Program-made: the position numbers and the translations under genes | The notes under the pieces: generated by a model | Seen by the model: the letters and a program-made list of their open reading frames with translations, nothing else | Told to the model about the DNA's origin: nothing | Database searches by the model: none | Part shown: positions 1 to 10,057 of the stretch, piece after piece | Layout of the letters: each line of letters begins with the position of its first letter | Numbering within the stretch: the first letter of the stretch is position 1 | From: Candidatus Hydrogenedentota bacterium | Lineage (GTDB): Bacteria; Hydrogenedentota; Hydrogenedentia; Hydrogenedentales; JAJRTN01 | NCBI GenBank assembly: GCA_024278275.1 | Contig: JAJRTN010000131.1 | Coordinates: 1 to 64,000 of the forward strand | Length of the DNA stretch: 64,000 bases | Direction: 5' to 3'

Positions 1-142
1 ATATCAGCACCAGCTTCTCGTCATCATTATTACTCGAATAAAATACCGCCATAATTAAGTATACTAATCCCTCTTGGGTGCCCTTGGGATTGCCACCCTT
101 GCTAAAATGAAAGAAAATTAAACCCCTTCAAAAAATCTCTGC

Positions 143-202
143 TTTCGCGGGGATGACGGTGGGGTAGAAGAGGCGGGAAGCCGCTTCTACTTTCCCGCGA
201 AA
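143..202. repeat. Intergenic palindromic (REP-like) element, TTTCGCGGG...CCCGCGAAA arms with an inner TAGAAG/CTTCTA dyad
   Basis: Perfect 9-bp inverted repeat 143-151/194-202; contains TTTCGCGGGGATGACGG, near-identical to a motif at 3306-3322. Confidence 0.6.
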
Positions 203-252
203 CCACGGCGGTTCTCCATAGAGACGATTCCGGCTGGGCCGGGTGAGTCCCC

Positions 253-2328
253 TTGCCTGACCACGGCATCCCTGATAGGCTATGCCACTCGTTGAGGCGG
301 TATGTTTTGAGGAGCCTTGCCGTGTTGTATTGCATAGCGGTGTGCGCGTTCTCACTGGGCGCGCTTCCCGGTGAATCGTTGTTTTTGTCCGCCCACGACG
401 CCCTGCGCACGGGCGATTATGACAACGCCCTGGAGGCCTTTCAGGCCTGCGCCGGCCGATACCCGATGCTGGCCCCTTTCGCGCAGGTCTATGCCGCGCG
501 GGCCGAGGTCGACATGGGACGCTCCGAAGCGGCCCTGGCCCGGTATGGCAGCTTAATCGAAGCGGAACCGCACGGCCCCTGGACCGACATGGCTTTCGCC
601 GATTTGGCCCGTCTGCAACGAAAACGCAAGGCCTATGCGAAAGCGGCCGCGCTCTACCGGCATGTACTGAACATAGCGCCCCGGCCCTGGTGGATGGACG
701 TCTACGCCTGGGAGAACGCCGAATGTCTTGGCGCCCTGCCGGACCGGGAGGCCGAAGCCTACGCCCATTACCGTGATGTCATTCTGAATTCGGGCCTCAT
801 CAGGCCCCGTCTCCGGGCCGCCCGGCTGCTGGTGGCTTCGCCCAAAGCAGAAGACCGTGCCCTGGCCCTTTTGGGGATGATGCGGTCCTCGGCCTACCGT
901 GAAGCCATGAAAGCCCTTCCCGCGGCGGGGCTCGAATGGACGGACGGCGCCGAGGCGGTGGAAACGTGGCCCGCCCTGGCCAAAGCCCATGGGTCCGACC
1001 CGTGGCTGCCGGTCGGGTTGCTGTCGATGGTGCATCAGGCCGCGGAGGCTGGACAATATGAAAAAGCGGAGGCCGCGGCGGACCTGTTGATCCGACACTT
1101 CCCCGGCACACGCGATCCGGCGGACGCCCTTTGGTGGCTGGCGAACTACCTGAATGGGAAGAAACGCCGTGATGACGCGGAGCGCATCTACCTGCGTATC
1201 GCCCGTGAATGTACCGAAAGTTTCCGTGCGGATGACGCCCTGGTGCGGGTGGCGGAACGGCGTGCCGGTCGGGGGGATACCGCCGGAGCCTTGCGGCACT
1301 ATGCCATGCTGACTGAGAAGTTTCCCGAGAGTACCTTCGTGACACAGGCCCATACGCGTTGTGCGGATCTCATGTTGAAGCAAGGCGACAGGCAGGCCGC
1401 GCGGCATTTCCTTGAACGCGCGGCCAAGGGCGCCAGGGGGGATTATTACCGCTACCGCGCCAAGGCCCGCCTGGCGGCCATGGGATACCCGGAGGCCGGC
1501 GACCACGAGATTCCGGTGGCACCGGGCCGGCCCCTCCTGCGCATCCACCCATCCCCATCGCCCCCGTCGCCCGTACCCGGGGGGCAGCGCATTGAACGGT
1601 TGCGCTTCTTCGGTCGCCACGGTATGGACGCGGGCGAGTTCGAGGCCGTGGCGATCTGCCAGGAAGTGGCGGGAACATCCGGGGCCGGGGCCTGGTATCG
1701 CGCCCTGGCCGAAGCGGGCTTCGCCCACACCGTGTGGCAATTCCTGCGCGCACAAGATGGGAAGAAACCCCAACAGGCCGCGTCACGGCCAGGCCTTGAT
1801 TATCCCCTCGTCTACTGGCCCCAGGTGAAGGCCATGGCCCGTGAATACGCCCTGGACCCCTTTCTCCTCCTCGCTGTGTCGCGCCAGGAAAGCACCTTCC
1901 GCGCGGGCATCGAATCCCACGCGGGCGCAAAGGGCGTCATGCAACTCATGCCGCGCACCGCGCGCTGGATTGCCGCCAAGATGGACACGGTGAGCACCGA
2001 CCACGCGGGGAACCTGGGGTCCCCCATGAACTCCCTGCGTTTAGGCGCCTGTTACCTGCGCATGATGCTGGACCGGTCAGACGACAATCTCGTTTACGCC
2101 CTGGCGTCCTACAATGGCGGCCCCGGCAACTGTGACAAATGGCGGCGGCGCTACGGAGGCGCCGATATGGACCGTTTCATCGAGTGCATCGCCTTTGGCG
2201 AAACACGTAGCTACGTCAAAAAAGTGCTCGGCAACCTTGCCGCCTACCATGCGCTCTATCCCGAACTGGCCGACCACTTTGTTGTTTCCTGCGCCGCATC
2301 GTCCAGGCCGAAGCCCCCCCCGGGATAA
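253..2328 (+). CDS. Lytic murein transglycosylase with N-terminal TPR-like repeats (Slt family)
   Basis: SLT-domain signature ALDPFLLLAVSRQESTFRAGIESHAGAKGVMQLMPRTARWIA and ALASYNGGPGN; TPR-like helices upstream. Confidence 0.92.
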   Translation: MPDHGIPDRLCHSLRRYVLRSLAVLYCIAVCAFSLGALPGESLFLSAHDALRTGDYDNALEAFQACAGRYPMLAPFAQVYAARAEVDMGRSEAALARYGSLIEAEPHGPWTDMAFADLARLQRKRKAYAKAAALYRHVLNIAPRPWWMDVYAWENAECLGALPDREAEAYAHYRDVILNSGLIRPRLRAARLLVASPKAEDRALALLGMMRSSAYREAMKALPAAGLEWTDGAEAVETWPALAKAHGSDPWLPVGLLSMVHQAAEAGQYEKAEAAADLLIRHFPGTRDPADALWWLANYLNGKKRRDDAERIYLRIARECTESFRADDALVRVAERRAGRGDTAGALRHYAMLTEKFPESTFVTQAHTRCADLMLKQGDRQAARHFLERAAKGARGDYYRYRAKARLAAMGYPEAGDHEIPVAPGRPLLRIHPSPSPPSPVPGGQRIERLRFFGRHGMDAGEFEAVAICQEVAGTSGAGAWYRALAEAGFAHTVWQFLRAQDGKKPQQAASRPGLDYPLVYWPQVKAMAREYALDPFLLLAVSRQESTFRAGIESHAGAKGVMQLMPRTARWIAAKMDTVSTDHAGNLGSPMNSLRLGACYLRMMLDRSDDNLVYALASYNGGPGNCDKWRRRYGGADMDRFIECIAFGETRSYVKKVLGNLAAYHALYPELADHFVVSCAASSRPKPPPG

Positions 2329-2373
2329 TGGCTCCGGGCTGAGCGCGGAATCATCATTAAAGAGGAACGTATC

Positions 2374-3141
2374 ATGGCCGGTTTTCAGGATTGGACGCTG
2401 GCGGTGAAAAACCTGCTGCTGCCCCAGTATTGCAGGCAATGCGGCGTGCGCCTTCTCACGGAGGAAAACAACTTCTTTTGTCCCACCTGCTGGGAAATGA
2501 GCCCCGCCATCGAGCGGCCCTTTTGCACGGGATGCGGCCGTCCCCATCCGGCCATGGTGGGCCTTGGAACACGAAGCAATTTCCCCTGCGCCAATTGCCG
2601 GGACAAGCCGAACCGCTACATCCGCCGTACCTACGGCGCCATGCGCTATGACGGTGCGGTCGAGGAAGCTATCAAGCTCTTCAAGTTCAACGGACGGGAA
2701 CGGCTCGCAGGCCCCCTGGGCGCCTTGCTGGTGGATTTCGCCCGGCGGGAGATGGAATGCGGCGATTACGACCTGCTCGTGCCCGTCCCGCTGCACAAGG
2801 TGCGCCAACGTGCGCGAGGCTACAACCAGTCGGAATGGTTGGCCCGGGAAGGGCTGGCCGCGTTTCCCGGCGCACGGCTCGACACGTCCCTGGCCCGCAT
2901 CCGGCCCACCCGCACCCAGAGCCGGCTCCATGGCAAAGCGCGCCAATCCAACGTGCGCGGGGCCTTCGCGGTAAGCGGCGACAGCGTGGCGGGCCGGCGG
3001 ATCCTGCTGGTGGACGACGTGGTCACCTCGGGGGGCACCGTCACGGAATGCGCCCGTGCCCTCATCCGTGCCGGGGCCGCTTCCGTGGATGTCCTTGCCG
3101 TGGCCCTGGCCACGCCCCCGGACGTGTCGCTTGAAGAATAG
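2374..3141 (+). CDS. ComF family protein / amidophosphoribosyltransferase-like
   Basis: Two zinc-finger CxxC pairs (CRQCG, CPTC, CTGCG, CANC) and PRPP-binding motif RILLVDDVVTSGGTVTEC. Confidence 0.93.
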   Translation: MAGFQDWTLAVKNLLLPQYCRQCGVRLLTEENNFFCPTCWEMSPAIERPFCTGCGRPHPAMVGLGTRSNFPCANCRDKPNRYIRRTYGAMRYDGAVEEAIKLFKFNGRERLAGPLGALLVDFARREMECGDYDLLVPVPLHKVRQRARGYNQSEWLAREGLAAFPGARLDTSLARIRPTRTQSRLHGKARQSNVRGAFAVSGDSVAGRRILLVDDVVTSGGTVTECARALIRAGAASVDVLAVALATPPDVSLEE

Positions 3142-3152
3142 GTAACCGTTCA
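3142..3152 (+). repeat. Dispersed 11-mer GTAACCGTTCA, copy 1
   Basis: Exact match also at 11227-11237 and 48527-48537; all intergenic. Confidence 0.6.
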
Positions 3153-3240
3153 CGATTTTCATGGACCGCCATTGCGCGGGAACCTTTCCCGGCTTGGCCG
3201 GAACCAGGAATCGCAACAGCCATTCGTGCCACGAACAACC

Positions 3241-3320
3241 GTCATCCCCGCGAAGGCGGGAGCCGTGAGGTGGAGCGACACCTCTATCTTTCCCGTGAAT
3301 GCCGCCTTCGCGGGGATGAC
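3241..3320. repeat. Nested inverted-repeat intergenic element
   Basis: Perfect 19-bp arms GTCATCCCCGCGAAGGCGG (3241-3259) / CCGCCTTCGCGGGGATGAC (3302-3320) with inner GAGGTG/CACCTC hairpin (3267-3284). Confidence 0.85.
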
Positions 3321-3385
3321 GGAAGGGTGGGGTCAACACGTTTTCAACTCGTTCCCACGGAACCGTGGAAGGGAGAAGGGAAAGA

Positions 3386-3412
3386 GCGGGCCGCGAAATG
3401 TCCGCGGCCCGC
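3386..3412 (-). terminator. Putative rho-independent terminator for the minus-strand gene at 3447
   Basis: 10-bp perfect stem GCGGGCCGCG/CGCGGCCCGC followed on the minus strand by CTCTTTCCC. Confidence 0.55.
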
Positions 3413-3446
3413 CCGGTGTATGTGCTACTGATGTGACGTGTTCACG

Positions 3447-4286
3447 TTACTGGAGCGATACCAGCACGAAAACCAGGCCCTTACCTTCCTTGAGGCCGGT
3501 CATGGCCTTACCGATGATCGCGCCCTGCGCGGCATCGTGATCCTGCACCTTCATGGCATGGCCCGGCGTGTTCGACGTGGTCAGCAGGTCGCCCGGCTCA
3601 ATCGCGCCATAGCCGGCATCCACGTAGCAGTAGACCCGGCCCGTCAGTGCGACGGGATGCTCGCCGTAGCCCATGGTGCCCTTTTGCCCCATGATGACGC
3701 CCGCCTTCACATCGCCCGCGCCGCTGATGATACCGGCCACGGTCTTGTCGTTGGCCTTGGTGCTCACCTTCAGGTCGCCCGGCTTGTCGGGGTCGATACA
3801 GACCACCATGCCCGGCCTGGCTTCGAGTCCTTCCGTGGCCGCGATGTCGAAACGCTCGGAAAGGTCCGCGCCGTTGATCTGAAGCACGTTGACATGGGCC
3901 TCGCCCTTGACCCACAGGTTGCCGCCGACGGTCATTTGGAAGCCGTCCGCGGGCCAGGCACCCACGCCGACCTCACCTGTGGGGCGAATCGTCATCCGGT
4001 TGGTGCCACTGGTCCAGAACATGAGGCGGCCGTCAAAGGTGCCGATGTCCACGTAGTTCGATGCGTTTTCCAGCCGGAAACGGGTGGTGCTCGTACTGCC
4101 GTTATACAGGTGCAGTTTATGCACCGGTCCCGTGGTGCCGATACCCAGGCTTGACGGAACATAGAGGCCGTTGCTGTCCACGCGGTTACCGGTAATAGGG
4201 TTGTTGGGCACGGTAAGGGCCGCCGCCGTGACCAATGCGCTCAGCACCAGGACCGATCCCAATGTCGCCGTTACTTTACGTTTCAT
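3447..4286 (-). CDS. Secreted protein with tail-fibre-like segments, unknown function
   Basis: Signal peptide MKRKVTATLGSVLVLSALVTAAALTV; GIGTTGPVHKLHLYNG...GEVGVGAWPADGFQMTVGGNLWVKGEAHVNVLQINGADLSERF resembles phage tail-fibre/S74-adjacent sequences. Confidence 0.75.
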   Translation of the reverse strand: MKRKVTATLGSVLVLSALVTAAALTVPNNPITGNRVDSNGLYVPSSLGIGTTGPVHKLHLYNGSTSTTRFRLENASNYVDIGTFDGRLMFWTSGTNRMTIRPTGEVGVGAWPADGFQMTVGGNLWVKGEAHVNVLQINGADLSERFDIAATEGLEARPGMVVCIDPDKPGDLKVSTKANDKTVAGIISGAGDVKAGVIMGQKGTMGYGEHPVALTGRVYCYVDAGYGAIEPGDLLTTSNTPGHAMKVQDHDAAQGAIIGKAMTGLKEGKGLVFVLVSLQ

Positions 4287-4336
4287 CTTCCATTCTCCTC
4301 GTACAGTTGTAAGTCTTGCCTTTTGCGCCGCCGGGC

Positions 4337-4837
4337 CTACCCCGAGTGGCTTGTTCCCCGGCGGACGTCCTTGCGTCTCGCCGTATTCTCCAATACCTGA
4401 AGGCCGTCTCCACTGGCGACCCATCGTCCCGGTTCGGTAGCCCGTACCACGCCGGGGATGCGGACTGATCCGTCCGTCATTCTTTCCGCTTCGCGCACCG
4501 CCACCCGCCAGCCCGCGGGCAGGGGTGCCGGCGTGGCTTCGACCGCTTCAATCCCCGTGGTTTGCGGCACCCGGACGGAGGGGCCGATCAGCAGAAACCC
4601 GGCCGCTATGGCGCATAGCGCCATGGCACAGGCCGCAACACCCACAAAAACAGGCGTACCACCACGGGCCGGAACCCTCGGCGTTTCGCCGGGCACGGCG
4701 GTAAGCGCCCGCGCCAGGGCCCGCTCCCGTACCTGCCGGTGATGGGCGGCACTCTCATGGGCCAAGCGGCGCACACACTCCCCCAATCCCCCCACCGGGT
4801 TGTCTTCGGAGCTTCCCCTGTAATCCTTATCCACCAT
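4337..4837 (-). CDS. Hypothetical single-pass membrane protein
   Basis: ORF with one hydrophobic helix (VFVGVAACAMALCAIAAGFLLIG), same strand as neighbours. Confidence 0.6.
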   Translation of the reverse strand: MVDKDYRGSSEDNPVGGLGECVRRLAHESAAHHRQVRERALARALTAVPGETPRVPARGGTPVFVGVAACAMALCAIAAGFLLIGPSVRVPQTTGIEAVEATPAPLPAGWRVAVREAERMTDGSVRIPGVVRATEPGRWVASGDGLQVLENTARRKDVRRGTSHSG

Positions 4838-5032
4838 TCGATTCTTCCCGGGATCCGGCGCTTATCGACCCTTTTCCAAGTGCCATGGCTCACGGAACGG
4901 AGCAATCCTTTCCGCCTTCTAAAGGTGATAGTCGTCCCGACGGTGCGAAATGTAACTTTTTTTCTGCTCCTTGACGGCGGCGAGAAAAATGTGTCCTTGT
5001 GGAACCCCGTCCACGTCGCCAACAAGCAGCGT

Positions 5033-5482
5033 CTATCGGCCCTGCTCCCGAATGCCCCGTGCGGCCAGGGCATCGCAGCGTTCGTTGAGCGCATGACCCG
5101 CATGGCCCTTGACCCACTTCCAGGAAACGTTGTGCCGCACCATCAGTTCATCGAGCCGCCGCCAGAGGTCCTGGTTCTTCACGGGACCGGAGCGGGTGCG
5201 CCATCCGTTCTTTTTCCACTTATGCATCCATTCCGTAATCCCCCGGCGTAAGTACTGGGAATCCGTGTGAAGTACCACGTGGCAGGGCCGTTTCAACGCT
5301 TCCAGCGCCCGGATGGCAGCGGTCATTTCCATGCGGTTATTGGTGGTTTCCGGCGCACCGCCGTAAAGCTCCCTGGTCCGCCCTTTGTACTGCAACACGG
5401 CCCCCCACCCCCCCACGCCGGGGTTGGGTACGCATCCCCCATCGGTGTAGATGATTACTTTGTCGGCCGAACGATTGACCAT
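5033..5482 (-). CDS. rnhA: Ribonuclease HI
   Basis: [60 protein letters not shown]. Confidence 0.97.
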   Translation of the reverse strand: MVNRSADKVIIYTDGGCVPNPGVGGWGAVLQYKGRTRELYGGAPETTNNRMEMTAAIRALEALKRPCHVVLHTDSQYLRRGITEWMHKWKKNGWRTRSGPVKNQDLWRRLDELMVRHNVSWKWVKGHAGHALNERCDALAARGIREQGR

Positions 5483-5511
5483 GCGAAACGGTACGCCTTC
5501 GGTTGGTGATA

Positions 5512-6078
5512 TTATTGAACCTGTCGGACCACCCGCTTTTCGATGTAGGCCGCGACACGCGCATGACTCCGCGACCGGGCCAGGTCCAGGGGGGTTTTCC
5601 CGGCACGATTCGGCGTATCCGGGGCCGCGCCCGCGTCCAACAGTACTTTCAGGACCCGCCCCTGTCCGAAAAGGGCGGCCGTGTGAACGGGCCGGTCACC
5701 AAACTGATCGGGCACTTCGAGCGACGCCCCGGCCTGAATCAGCCATTCCGCTTCCCGGGAACGGCCCAACATGGCGGCCACGTGGAGCGGTGTCATGCCG
5801 GTGTGGTCCCGGGCGTCCAAGTCCGCGCCGGCCTTCACGAGCAGGGCCATCATGGCCTCCTGCTTGAAGGTCACGGCGTAGTGCAGGGGGGTCTTACCCA
5901 GTTCGTTGCGATCCCCCACGGCCTCCGGGCGGGATGCCAGCATGGCGCGGACCCGTGCCAGGTCGCCGCGCGCCACGGCATCGTGAATCGACGTGTCACA
6001 CCCCGGCAGCAGGGCGACCGCGATAAGCACCATGCTTACCTTGGCGGGCGAATTCGACAATAAGGAAGTTGCTGGCAT
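5512..6078 (-). CDS. Ankyrin-repeat lipoprotein/secreted protein
   Basis: Repeats [48 protein letters not shown] lipobox-like N-terminus. Confidence 0.9.
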   Translation of the reverse strand: MPATSLLSNSPAKVSMVLIAVALLPGCDTSIHDAVARGDLARVRAMLASRPEAVGDRNELGKTPLHYAVTFKQEAMMALLVKAGADLDARDHTGMTPLHVAAMLGRSREAEWLIQAGASLEVPDQFGDRPVHTAALFGQGRVLKVLLDAGAAPDTPNRAGKTPLDLARSRSHARVAAYIEKRVVRQVQ

Positions 6079-6138
6079 TCTCAGTAGTACCCGCCCCCTG
6101 GCTCCCGTCGGTCCCGTTGTGGCGCCGAATTCACCTCT

Positions 6139-7083
6139 TTACAGCGCTTCGCCGCCCCTGTCGATGTTCTCCGGCGTGTAGACGCGCGTGGGCAATACGA
6201 TTTTCTTCGGAACCGCTTCCCCGTTGAGCAGTTTTAGCGCCGTATCGATGGCTTCCCTGCCGCCGGTGGGATACTCAAAACAGGCGGCCAGAATGCCCTG
6301 CTTCACGTAGGCCCGCCCCTCGTTGGGCAAGGCGTCTATCCCGACGAAAATCATTTCCTTTTGGCGGTCAACGGCGGCGGCGGCCAGGTAAGCTCCGTGT
6401 GCCCCGGGGTCGTTGTGGGCGTAGACCGCGTCGATCCTGTCGAAGCGCGCGAGGGCGGATTCCATTTCCTTGCGGGCATTGGGTTCAAGCCATTGCATGT
6501 CGGCTTCAAAGATGACCTTGATGTCGCTGCCCTCAATACCCTTGCGGAAGCCCTCGTGACGGTCAACACCGGGCACGCTGGTCATGAGCCCTTTCAACTC
6601 GACCACGTTCCCCTTCCCCCCGAGGGCCTTCTTGAGCCACTTGCCCGCGGCTTCGCCGATGAGACGGTTATCCGCACCGATAAACACCGTGTACTGGTCG
6701 CCCAGCACGGCCCGGTCGAGTATGATGACCGGGATACCTTTTTCATAAGCCCGGGCCAGGGGCTCGGTCAACGGCGCGGCCTCTTTCGGGCTGGCGATAA
6801 GCACGTCCACGCCCTGGCGAATAAACTCCTCGATATGGCCCCGTTGCCGAAGCGTGTCGTTTTGCGCGTCTTTGAAAAGGACTTTCACATGGTCGTACTC
6901 CGCGGCGGCCGCCCTGATGTCCTCATCCATCTGGACACGCCACGGCTCGCCCAGATTGCACTGGCTCATGCCGATGACGAATACATCCTTCTTCCCCACA
7001 TTGTTCCCGCCGCGGCTACCGCAACCGGTCAGCACCACGGTAAAGGCAAAGACCATGGCCGTCAGACCACCCAGGTACTTCAT
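6139..7083 (-). CDS. Sugar ABC transporter substrate-binding protein (RbsB-like)
   Basis: Lipoprotein signal VLTGCGSRG and periplasmic-binding-protein fold motifs (VFVIGMSQCNLGEPWR, GVDVLIASPKEAAPLTEPLARAYEKGIPVIILDR). Confidence 0.93.
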   Translation of the reverse strand: MKYLGGLTAMVFAFTVVLTGCGSRGGNNVGKKDVFVIGMSQCNLGEPWRVQMDEDIRAAAAEYDHVKVLFKDAQNDTLRQRGHIEEFIRQGVDVLIASPKEAAPLTEPLARAYEKGIPVIILDRAVLGDQYTVFIGADNRLIGEAAGKWLKKALGGKGNVVELKGLMTSVPGVDRHEGFRKGIEGSDIKVIFEADMQWLEPNARKEMESALARFDRIDAVYAHNDPGAHGAYLAAAAVDRQKEMIFVGIDALPNEGRAYVKQGILAACFEYPTGGREAIDTALKLLNGEAVPKKIVLPTRVYTPENIDRGGEAL

Positions 7084-7109
7084 GCTTTTCCTCCCGGCCC
7101 CGCTGGGGG

Positions 7110-8102
7110 CTATTTCCGGCTCCGCTGGAGGAGCACGGCCGCAATGATAATGCCTCCGGTGAGCATGAGGCGCCCCGCCTCGCTCACGGCGTTGATGCTC
7201 AGAATCTTCTCAAGATACCCGATGGTGAGGGTACCCAGCAAGGTAAGAAGAATACTGCCGCGCCCGCCCATGAGGTTGGTGCCGCCAATGACGACGATGG
7301 CGATGGCGGTCAATTCGTAAGTGGCGCCCGCCTCGGGATCGCCCTGGGTTTCCTGGGCGGCCTGACAGATGCCCGCCACCGCCGCGAAAAAGCCGCTCAT
7401 GCCGTAGGCCAGCACCTTTACCCAGCCCACGGGTACGCCGGACAGGCGGGCCGCCTCCTCGTTGCCGCCGATGGCGTAGATATAGCGTCCGGGCCGCAGA
7501 CGGGCCAGCACCAGCCACGAAAGGAACACGCACAGGAAAAAGATAACCGTGACCACCGCCAGGTTGCCCCCGAGGATGCGCGTGTCCAGGTGTCTGAAAA
7601 AGGGCACGGCCTCGGTGTACGACCCATCGGGGCCCACCACGTAGTTGGGGATTTTCTTCCCTTCGGAAAGGAACTTCGCCAGCCCCCGGGCGAAGACCAT
7701 CATGGCCAGGGTGACGATGAAGGGCTGCATGCGGAAGCGGGCCACGAGCGCGCCGGAAACAGCGCCGCACAGTGCCCCGAGCAAGAGGGTCAACAAAATG
7801 GCCGCTGCGGGGGGCACGCCCAGGCGGATGCTGAGGATCGAGAAGGTCACCGCCATCAAGCCGAGAACGCTGCCCACGGCGAGATCGATACCGCCCGTGA
7901 TAATGACCAACGTCATGCCACAGGCGAGGATGCCGTATACCGACACCTGGCGCAGCATGTCGCGGTGGGTGCCCCAGTCGAAGAAAGCACCGTCGGCGTT
8001 AAACACCATGCCCAGCGACACAATGATCAGCAACGCCATGAGTGCCCGCGTGAAGGGAAGGGCAAGCAGGGCCCGTATGGTGTGTGTTTTCCTGTTTATC
8101 AT
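7110..8102 (-). CDS. Sugar ABC transporter permease (RbsC-like)
   Basis: MTLVIITGGIDLAVGSVLGL, ATYELTAIAIVVIGGTNLMGGRGS. Confidence 0.94.
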   Translation of the reverse strand: MINRKTHTIRALLALPFTRALMALLIIVSLGMVFNADGAFFDWGTHRDMLRQVSVYGILACGMTLVIITGGIDLAVGSVLGLMAVTFSILSIRLGVPPAAAILLTLLLGALCGAVSGALVARFRMQPFIVTLAMMVFARGLAKFLSEGKKIPNYVVGPDGSYTEAVPFFRHLDTRILGGNLAVVTVIFFLCVFLSWLVLARLRPGRYIYAIGGNEEAARLSGVPVGWVKVLAYGMSGFFAAVAGICQAAQETQGDPEAGATYELTAIAIVVIGGTNLMGGRGSILLTLLGTLTIGYLEKILSINAVSEAGRLMLTGGIIIAAVLLQRSRK

Positions 8103-9640
8103 GGGCCGGCAACTCCTTCGACACCCGAGCGCTGCCCCATGGCAGCCTCCAAAACCTTCTCCTGGGTGGCCTCTTCCCGGCTCATCTCCGCGGTAATTCG
8201 ACCACGGTGCATTACGATGATGCGGTCGCTCAGGGCCAGCAGTTCAGGCATTTCCGAGGTGATGAGCAGGATGGCAATGCCCTCGGCGGTCCATCGGTCC
8301 ATGAGCGCGTAGATTTCCTGTTTCGCCCCCACATCCACACCCCGCGTCGGCTCGTCGAGCAGGAGCACCCGGGGCGCGGTCTCCAGCCATTTCGCCAGCA
8401 CCACCTTCTGCTGATTGCCTCCGGAAAGGGTCTCCACGGTCTGGGTCAAACTAGCCGCCCTGATCCCGAAGGCCCGTTCATGACGCCGGGCCGTTTCCAT
8501 TTCGCGCCCATGGTTGAACCACCCCCCCGGCGAGTACTTGGGCACGGACGCCAGGGTGATATTCTCCGCGATGCCCATGGACAACACGAGGCCCGAGGTC
8601 TTGCGGTCGTTGGTCAGCAGGGCCATGCCATGACGCAAGGCATGTTGCGGGGAACGCACGGCGCAGGGGAAATCATCCAGGGCCACCCGCCCCCCCAAGA
8701 TGCGGCCATAGGCCCCGAAGAGCCCATTTAACAGCGCACTGGCCCCGGAGCCCTCCAGCCCGCCGATACCCAGGATTTCCCCGGCCCGAACACGGAGGGA
8801 CACGCGGTCCACCAAGGGATACGGCCGGCCATGCGGGTCGGGGACGGTGAAGTCCTCGACCTGGAGCCGCACCCCGCCCAAGTGCGGTGCGTGCCGGGGA
8901 AACTGCTCGTCAATATCGCGCCCCACCATCCAATGGATGAGGGCGGCGCGGGGCAAGTCGGCGGCGGTCGCCGTGCCCACGTGCGTTCCGTCACGCAGTA
9001 CCGTGATGCGGTCGGCAATACGATAAATCTCTTCCATCTTGTGTGAAATATAAATAATGCCGCAGCCGTTGGCCTTCAATTCGGCGATGATCGCAAAGAG
9101 CCGCTCCGCTTCCGGCTTGGTGAGGGCGCTCGTGGGTTCGTCCATCACGATAATACGGGCGTCGAAAGCCAGTGCCTTCGCAATTTCAATGGTCTGCTGA
9201 ACCGAGATAGGGTAGTCTTCCACGTTGCGCGACGGGTTCACATCCAACCCCAGACGCGCCATCAATGCCGCGCAGGCCTTCGCCTGGCTTCCATGACGCA
9301 TCCATCCCGCGTGCGTACTCCGTTCCCGGCCCAGGAAAATGTTGTCGCTCACCCGCATGGACGGAATGAGGGAAAGTTCCTGGTAGATAACCGAAATACC
9401 ATGGGTTGCGGCGTCCCGGGGGGAACGAAAGCGGCACACCTGACCGCCCACTTCCATCGTGCCCTCATAGTCCGCGTGAACCCCGGCCAGGATTTTAATA
9501 AGCGTGCTTTTCCCCGCGCCGTTTTCCCCGGCCAGGATGTGTACTTCTCCTGCATGAAGATCAAAATCGACCCCTTCGAGCACGCGCGTGCCCGCGAAAG
9601 ATTTTCCAATACCCTTCATGCGAAGCAGCCTATCCGCCAT
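8099..9640 (-). CDS. Sugar ABC transporter ATP-binding protein (RbsA/MglA-like, two ABC domains)
   Basis: Walker A GENGAGKSTLIKIL, signatures, second domain LSGGNQQKVVLAKWL; 4-nt overlap with permease. Confidence 0.95.
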   Translation of the reverse strand: MADRLLRMKGIGKSFAGTRVLEGVDFDLHAGEVHILAGENGAGKSTLIKILAGVHADYEGTMEVGGQVCRFRSPRDAATHGISVIYQELSLIPSMRVSDNIFLGRERSTHAGWMRHGSQAKACAALMARLGLDVNPSRNVEDYPISVQQTIEIAKALAFDARIIVMDEPTSALTKPEAERLFAIIAELKANGCGIIYISHKMEEIYRIADRITVLRDGTHVGTATAADLPRAALIHWMVGRDIDEQFPRHAPHLGGVRLQVEDFTVPDPHGRPYPLVDRVSLRVRAGEILGIGGLEGSGASALLNGLFGAYGRILGGRVALDDFPCAVRSPQHALRHGMALLTNDRKTSGLVLSMGIAENITLASVPKYSPGGWFNHGREMETARRHERAFGIRAASLTQTVETLSGGNQQKVVLAKWLETAPRVLLLDEPTRGVDVGAKQEIYALMDRWTAEGIAILLITSEMPELLALSDRIIVMHRGRITAEMSREEATQEKVLEAAMGQRSGVEGVAGP

Positions 9641-10057
9641 GCCTTTCCCCTGCTCTCCAAGCATCCGGCCCCGCCCACGCAAAAGGTAAGCACGGCGTTG
9701 AACCCGTGGGGAATCATAGGATCGCGACAAACCCCAACGCAAGGTGTGAAGTGTCATTTTGCGGAAAATACCGGTTTTCTTGCATTGCTTGTTGTGCGCA
9801 TACTAAAATAACGAACCGTGCAAGTTGGTTGGTATTTCGTCGGCAGGACACTTTGTGTCTTTTCGGCCTTTCCCGCACGGTATGCCCGCCGCGCTGTGTT
9901 CTTGCAGGCGGCCATGTGCGTGACAAGCCGTCCGCCTGAGTAAGCTGGTTTGTTTCGACTGTGTTGGCGCGTGGTGTGCCGGCCGGTTGTTCAGACCGAA
10001 CGGGGGGATGCCCCCGGCAACACGTGTTCGCCAGTTCCGCGACGCGGAGGAAGAAAA

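Noticed and set aside
553-1773. Long minus-strand ORF (406 aa) opposite the lytic transglycosylase
   Set aside because: Shadow ORF in high-GC DNA; no recognisable domain, opposite strand encodes a clear SLT protein.
2077-3339. 420-aa minus-strand ORF overlapping comF
   Set aside because: Antisense to a confidently assigned gene and reads through the intergenic palindrome.
3447-4286. Phage tail fibre (prophage remnant) interpretation
   Set aside because: Has a signal peptide and own terminator-like hairpin, no adjacent phage genes; treated as a secreted bacterial protein.
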